The notes below the pieces were generated by a model. The model ran no database searches. It had not been told where the DNA came from and was given only the letters and a program-made list of their open reading frames with translations. From Chitinophagaceae bacterium (GTDB lineage: Bacteria > Bacteroidota > Bacteroidia > Chitinophagales > Chitinophagaceae): DNA of 64,000 nucleotides. This document shows positions 62,956-64,000 of the stretch, piece by piece. The position numbers were made by a program, and so were the translations under genes. Where the stretch lies: contig CP065012.1 in the NCBI GenBank assembly GCA_016699815.1, positions 2,643,001-2,707,000 on the forward strand. Reading direction: 5' to 3'. Within the stretch, counting starts at the first letter, position 1. Every line of letters begins with the position of its first letter.

Positions 62956-63282
62956 ATGGATGCAGAATCAATAAGAAAATATGCTTTGGCTTTGCCTGGT
63001 GTACAGGAAAGTTTTCCTTTTGACGAAACAACCCTGGTTTTTAAAGTAGATAATAAAATTTTCCTTTTACTGGCATTGGATGAAATACCACTGAGATTTA
63101 ATGCAAAGTGCCAGCCGGATGAAGCGATTGAACTTAGGGAAAATTTTCCCCAAAGCATTATCCCGGGTTACCACATGAACAAAAAACATTGGAATACCAT
63201 TATTGTAAATGGCAACCTGAAACCATCATTAATAAAGGACTTGATTGAAAAAAGTTATAAACTCGTACAAAAAATTAAGTGA
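62956..63282 (+). CDS. MmcQ/YjbR family protein
   Basis: 108 residues from ATG 62956 (a TTG nine bases earlier falls inside the promoter box and is rejected). The sequence AESIRKYALALPGVQESFPFDETTLVFKVDNKIFLLLALDE, then CQPDEAIELRENFPQSIIPGYHMNKKHWNTIIVNG, follows the YjbR/MmcQ family with its CyaY-like fold. The family is called DNA-binding in databases but its cell role is unclear. Its TGA overlaps the ATG of the next gene. Confidence 0.9.
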   Translation: MDAESIRKYALALPGVQESFPFDETTLVFKVDNKIFLLLALDEIPLRFNAKCQPDEAIELRENFPQSIIPGYHMNKKHWNTIIVNGNLKPSLIKDLIEKSYKLVQKIK

Positions 63283-63896
63283 TGAAAATAAGCAATAAGG
63301 TACTCGTTTTTATTTTACTGATGCTATCTTTTGCATTTTATTATTTGGGTAAAAGCTGCAATAACAAAACCAAAACCACCATAATTCAAAATACTGCAAT
63401 TATTAAAGAGATAGCGGAACTTGGTTCACTAAGTGTTAGCGGAACAGCAACAATTAAGGAAAGCAATAAAGAAGATAATACAGGCATGTATGCCGAGCTA
63501 AAAAATATTTTTATTGAAAAAACCCTCAACTTAAGCATACCATTCGAAGCTAAATATGGCGTAGAAATGAAAAACCAGGCAATTCATATTGACAGCAAAG
63601 CAAAGCAGGTAACGGTTTTTCTACCGCCTGTACAATTGCTGAGTTTTCAATTACTGTTAAATAATTTAGAAGCAATTGGAAAAACCGGCTGGTTAAATTC
63701 GCTTAGTTTAGATGACTTGGTAAAAGTGGAAAAAATATTATACAATACCCAGTTAAATAGCCTGCAGAAAAACGACGCTAATAAAAAACTTGCTGAGGAG
63801 CATATCCGCCATCTTATCCAAAAATATTACGAGCCAATGGGCCTTAAGGTAACCTGTGTGTTTAGTGAAAAAAAGGTACCGGTAGCACAACAATAA
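63282..63896 (+). CDS. DUF4230 family membrane-anchored protein
   Basis: 204 residues with one N-terminal helix (about 6-22) and an extracytoplasmic domain. The segment AIIKEIAELGSLSVSGTATIKESN, the middle VEMKNQAIHIDSKAKQVTVFLPPVQLLSF and the tail IRHLIQKYYEPMGLKVTCVF fit DUF4230, a family of unknown function widespread in Bacteroidota. It begins at the ATG sharing one base with the stop of the YjbR-like gene (TGATG), so the two are coupled. Confidence 0.85.
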   Translation: MKISNKVLVFILLMLSFAFYYLGKSCNNKTKTTIIQNTAIIKEIAELGSLSVSGTATIKESNKEDNTGMYAELKNIFIEKTLNLSIPFEAKYGVEMKNQAIHIDSKAKQVTVFLPPVQLLSFQLLLNNLEAIGKTGWLNSLSLDDLVKVEKILYNTQLNSLQKNDANKKLAEEHIRHLIQKYYEPMGLKVTCVFSEKKVPVAQQ

Positions 63897-63911
63897 AATA
63901 CAGGGCCTAAA

Positions 63912-64000
63912 TTATTCAATAATTTTATTACGCATGGCATACATAATAAGGCCACCAATTGTTTTTGCATTTACTTTGGACTTCATGTTTTGCCGTATAG
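63912..64000 (-). CDS. C-terminal end of a LuxR/NarL-type DNA-binding protein, cut by the window edge
   Basis: A minus-strand frame enters from the right edge and ends at TAA 63912-63914. The visible tail (RQNMKSKVNAKTIGGLIMYAMRNKIIE) is typical of the recognition and dimer helices at the end of NarL/FixJ-type response regulators (usual form: RKNLMKKLGVKNTAGLVKYAI). Most of the protein, including any receiver domain, lies outside the window. Confidence 0.7.
   Translation of the reverse strand, partial: IRQNMKSKVNAKTIGGLIMYAMRNKIIE

Overview
The window looks like a chromosomal segment of a Bacteroidota bacterium, most likely of the Chitinophagaceae or a close relative; the family is inferred from gene content and style only. 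The signs are AT-rich DNA, two proteins with type A C-terminal sorting domains of the type IX secretion system (T9SS), one protein with a gliding-type (type B) sorting domain beside its PorP/SprF partner, DUF4293/DUF4230/DUF5362-type proteins, weak Shine-Dalgarno signals, and repeated matches to the Bacteroidota -7 promoter box TAnnTTTG. I see no rRNA, tRNA, CRISPR array, insertion sequence, phage or plasmid genes.

1-22.8 kb is a surface-polysaccharide locus of the Wzx/Wzy type in three blocks. The minus-strand block (1-4552) has two glycosyltransferase classes, a lone receiver protein and a priming sugar-phosphate transferase with a receiver-like front. The plus-strand block (4862-20402) opens with a 2370-residue secreted esterase-like adhesin. 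It continues with a Wzc-like co-polymerase whose kinase motifs are degenerate, an acyltransferase-3 protein, a flippase, a glycosyltransferase, an unannotated 48-residue membrane protein coupled to a Wzy/ligase-type polymerase, and a half-length TolC-like protein. A minus-strand pair (20440-22778), an SGNH-type protein and an MBOAT, adds a second O-acylation module. The export channel (Wza-like, multiple SLBB domains) and a kinase-less Wzz-like protein lie about 17 kb away at 39.1-42.6 kb, after a sugar nucleotidyltransferase.

22.9-38 kb is housekeeping: an ECF-type sigma factor, uvrA, a pabA/trpG amidotransferase, the thrA-thrB-thrC operon, a glyA-DUF4293-T9SS protein unit, and the nucleotidyltransferase. 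The thr operon is preceded by an unannotated 25-codon leader ORF with nine Thr codons and a hairpin whose loop carries its stop codon. This is a strong candidate for threonine-sensing attenuation.

38-64 kb continues with a nitronate-monooxygenase-like protein, the export pair, rhodanese, PASTA protein and Ddl, a lipoprotein, a ferredoxin divergent from a LuxC-type reductase, HtrA, a second aspartokinase, and fructose-bisphosphatase overlapping an ABC ATPase. These are followed by FKBP, a DinB/YfiT protein, SPFH, ExbB/ExbD, prmC, ribD, a YigZ protein, PorP/SprF with its type B adhesin, a YjbR-like protein, DUF4230 and the tail of a LuxR-type regulator.
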